In this document: one piece after another, positions 63,101 through 64,000 of the stretch
Layout: every line of letters begins with the position of its first letter
How positions within the stretch are numbered: the first letter of the stretch is position 1
NCBI RefSeq assembly: GCF_014192225.1
Contig: NZ_JACHXS010000005.1
Span: 372,001 to 436,000, forward strand
From: Pseudoduganella umbonata
Lineage (GTDB): Bacteria; Pseudomonadota; Gammaproteobacteria; Burkholderiales; Burkholderiaceae_D
Length of the DNA: 64,000 nt
Direction of reading: 5' to 3'
Notes under the pieces: generated by a model
Told to the model about the DNA's origin: nothing
Database searches by the model: none
What the model saw: the letters and a program-made list of their open reading frames with translations, nothing else
Program-made: the position numbers and the translations under genes

Positions 63101-63865
63101 ATGCTGGATATTGCGGTTTTGGGCGTGGCTGCCTTTGCGGCCGGCCTGGTCGATGCGGTCGTCGGCGGTGGCGGGTTGATCCAGATTCCCGTGCTTTTTT
63201 CCACCTTCAGCACTACCGCACCCGCGACGCTGCTGGGTACCAGCAAACTGGCCGGGATTTTTGGTACGGCCGCCGCCGCGGTCAATTACGCGCGGCGTGT
63301 CTCGATTGCCTGGACGACGGCGGCTCCGGCCGCCTTTGCCGCATTCCTGTTCGCGTTCTTCGGCGCCTACACGGTGACGAAGATCCCTGCCGATTTCATG
63401 CGCACCCTGTTGCCCTTCGTGCTGATCGCAGTGGCCATCTACACGTTCCGGCGCAAGGATCTGGGCAGCATCCATGCACCGCTGCATAGCGGCTTGAAGG
63501 AGAGGGTGCTGGCGGTCGTGATCGGCGCGTGCATCGGGTTCTACGATGGCTTCTTTGGGCCAGGGACGGGCAGCTTCCTGGTGTTCCTGTTTGTGCGCCT
63601 GTTCGGATTTGATTTCCTCGGCGCTTCCGCCGTCGCCAAGGTGGTCAACGTGGCGTGCAATCTGTCTGCGCTAATGTGGTTCGGCTACAGTGGGCATCTG
63701 CTGTGGCAGCTGGGTTTGATGATGGCGGTCTGCCAGGTGGCGGGGTCGCTGATCGGAACCAAGCTGGCCATGCGGCACGGCAGTGGTTTCGTTCGACGGG
63801 TCTTCCTGGTCGTGGTGACGATCCTGATCGTCAAGACGTCATGGGATGCATGGCAACGGTGGTGA
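63101..63865 (+). CDS. TauE/SafE family sulfite/anion permease
   Basis: A 254-residue inner-membrane protein with about eight hydrophobic segments. The repeated family motif is visible twice: GLVDAVVGGGGLIQIPVLF near residues 15-33 and IGFYDGFFGPGTGSFLVFLF near 146-165. TauE/SafE proteins export sulfite, sulfoacetate or related organic anions; the substrate here is unknown. GTG at 63080 would add seven residues, but ATG at 63101 has a better G-rich ribosome site. Its terminator touches a parS-like site. Confidence 0.9.
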   Translation: MLDIAVLGVAAFAAGLVDAVVGGGGLIQIPVLFSTFSTTAPATLLGTSKLAGIFGTAAAAVNYARRVSIAWTTAAPAAFAAFLFAFFGAYTVTKIPADFMRTLLPFVLIAVAIYTFRRKDLGSIHAPLHSGLKERVLAVVIGACIGFYDGFFGPGTGSFLVFLFVRLFGFDFLGASAVAKVVNVACNLSALMWFGYSGHLLWQLGLMMAVCQVAGSLIGTKLAMRHGSGFVRRVFLVVVTILIVKTSWDAWQRW

Positions 63866-63866
63866 T

Positions 63867-63882
63867 TGTTCCACGTGGAACA
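63867..63882. promoter_or_regulatory. parS-like site 1, TGTTCCACGTGGAACA
   Basis: A perfect 16-bp palindrome. The ParB site consensus is TGTTTCACGTGAAACA; the C/G variant at the fourth base pair is known. It starts one base after the TauE gene ends. Confidence 0.85.
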
Positions 63883-63905
63883 TCCCATCCAGGAGGAGCA
63901 CCAAG

Positions 63906-63926
63906 CCCGGCATTGCCGGGTTTTTT
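63906..63926 (+). terminator. Terminator of the TauE/SafE gene
   Basis: CCCGGC (63906-63911), ATT, GCCGGG (63915-63920), then six T, the last of which starts the next parS-like site. Confidence 0.8.
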
Positions 63927-63941
63927 GTTCCACGTGAAACA
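63926..63941. promoter_or_regulatory. parS-like site 2, TGTTCCACGTGAAACA
   Basis: Differs from the parS consensus at one base (C for T in the left arm). 59 bp from site 1. Confidence 0.85.
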
Positions 63942-63974
63942 CCCGATCGTGATCAGGCCAGCCCGGTAATAGAA

Positions 63975-63990
63975 CGTTCCACGTGAAACA
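63975..63990. promoter_or_regulatory. parS-like site 3, CGTTCCACGTGAAACA
   Basis: Two differences from consensus, both in the left arm. 49 bp from site 2. The window ends 10 bases later, so more sites may follow. Confidence 0.8.
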
Positions 63991-64000
63991 ACGCGGGAAT

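Overview
The window is GC-rich, densely coded DNA from a betaproteobacterium. Two PEP-CTERM proteins, two near-identical DUF4148 genes, a DUF6279 lipoprotein, a monomeric isocitrate dehydrogenase, a PutA without an N-terminal DNA-binding domain and a 3-hydroxybutyrate oligomer hydrolase fit Oxalobacteraceae of the Massilia/Duganella type. This placement is inferred from gene content and protein style. No rRNA or tRNA gene was found.

Layout. 1-6 kb: end of an RND metal/drug pump gene, an FdhF/YdeP-type molybdopterin oxidoreductase, acylphosphatase, a secreted GH43 arabinanase-like enzyme with a ricin-type lectin domain, and a PEP-CTERM protein. 6-16 kb: a divergent TetR/SDR pair, monomeric NADP-isocitrate dehydrogenase, a large palindromic tandem array (10.15-10.66 kb), a ScsB/DsbD-type reductase with a periplasmic redoxin, a class V aminotransferase and a ScyD/ScyE-type protein. 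16-29 kb: a 24-codon membrane peptide, a Tat-exported carboxylesterase, a SWIM-SNF2 helicase, a LysR/GST pair, a serine hydrolase, a second PEP-CTERM protein, and a PhoX-type phosphatase behind four pho-box repeats. 29-36 kb: a TetR/amidase pair with a clear operator, and a DUF885 peptidase-like gene between two copies of a duplicated DUF4148 segment. 34-43 kb: housekeeping genes glmS, an Lrp regulator, acpH, glmU, a NUDIX hydrolase, rsmD, coaD and a ferredoxin. 43-51 kb: a chalcone isomerase-like protein, LysR, a chemoreceptor with a C-terminal sensor region, and an Lrp regulator divergent from putA. 51-64 kb: MTA/SAH nucleosidase, a flavin oxidoreductase, a five-gene branched-chain-type ABC transporter operon, 3HB-oligomer hydrolase, an iron-type alcohol dehydrogenase and a TauE/SafE permease.

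The most striking signal is non-coding. Between 52.4 and 53.1 kb lie two diverged copies of a 229-bp module. Both copies have DnaA boxes at identical offsets, an AT-rich segment and repeated GGTTTAC heptamers; copy A also has a DnaA-trio-like run. Three parS-like sites close the window at 63.87-63.99 kb. A looser DnaA-box-like field lies at 36.9-37.6 kb next to glmS. Together these suggest the window is close to the chromosome origin and may hold an origin or an origin-like DnaA-binding locus. dnaA itself is not in the window.

Several regulator-target pairs can be read directly: PhoB boxes on phoX, TetR-type palindromes between divergent genes, and Lrp next to putA. Families of palindromic repeats at 10.2, 41.4, 43.0 and 45.3 kb share similar cores and look like dispersed REP-type elements.
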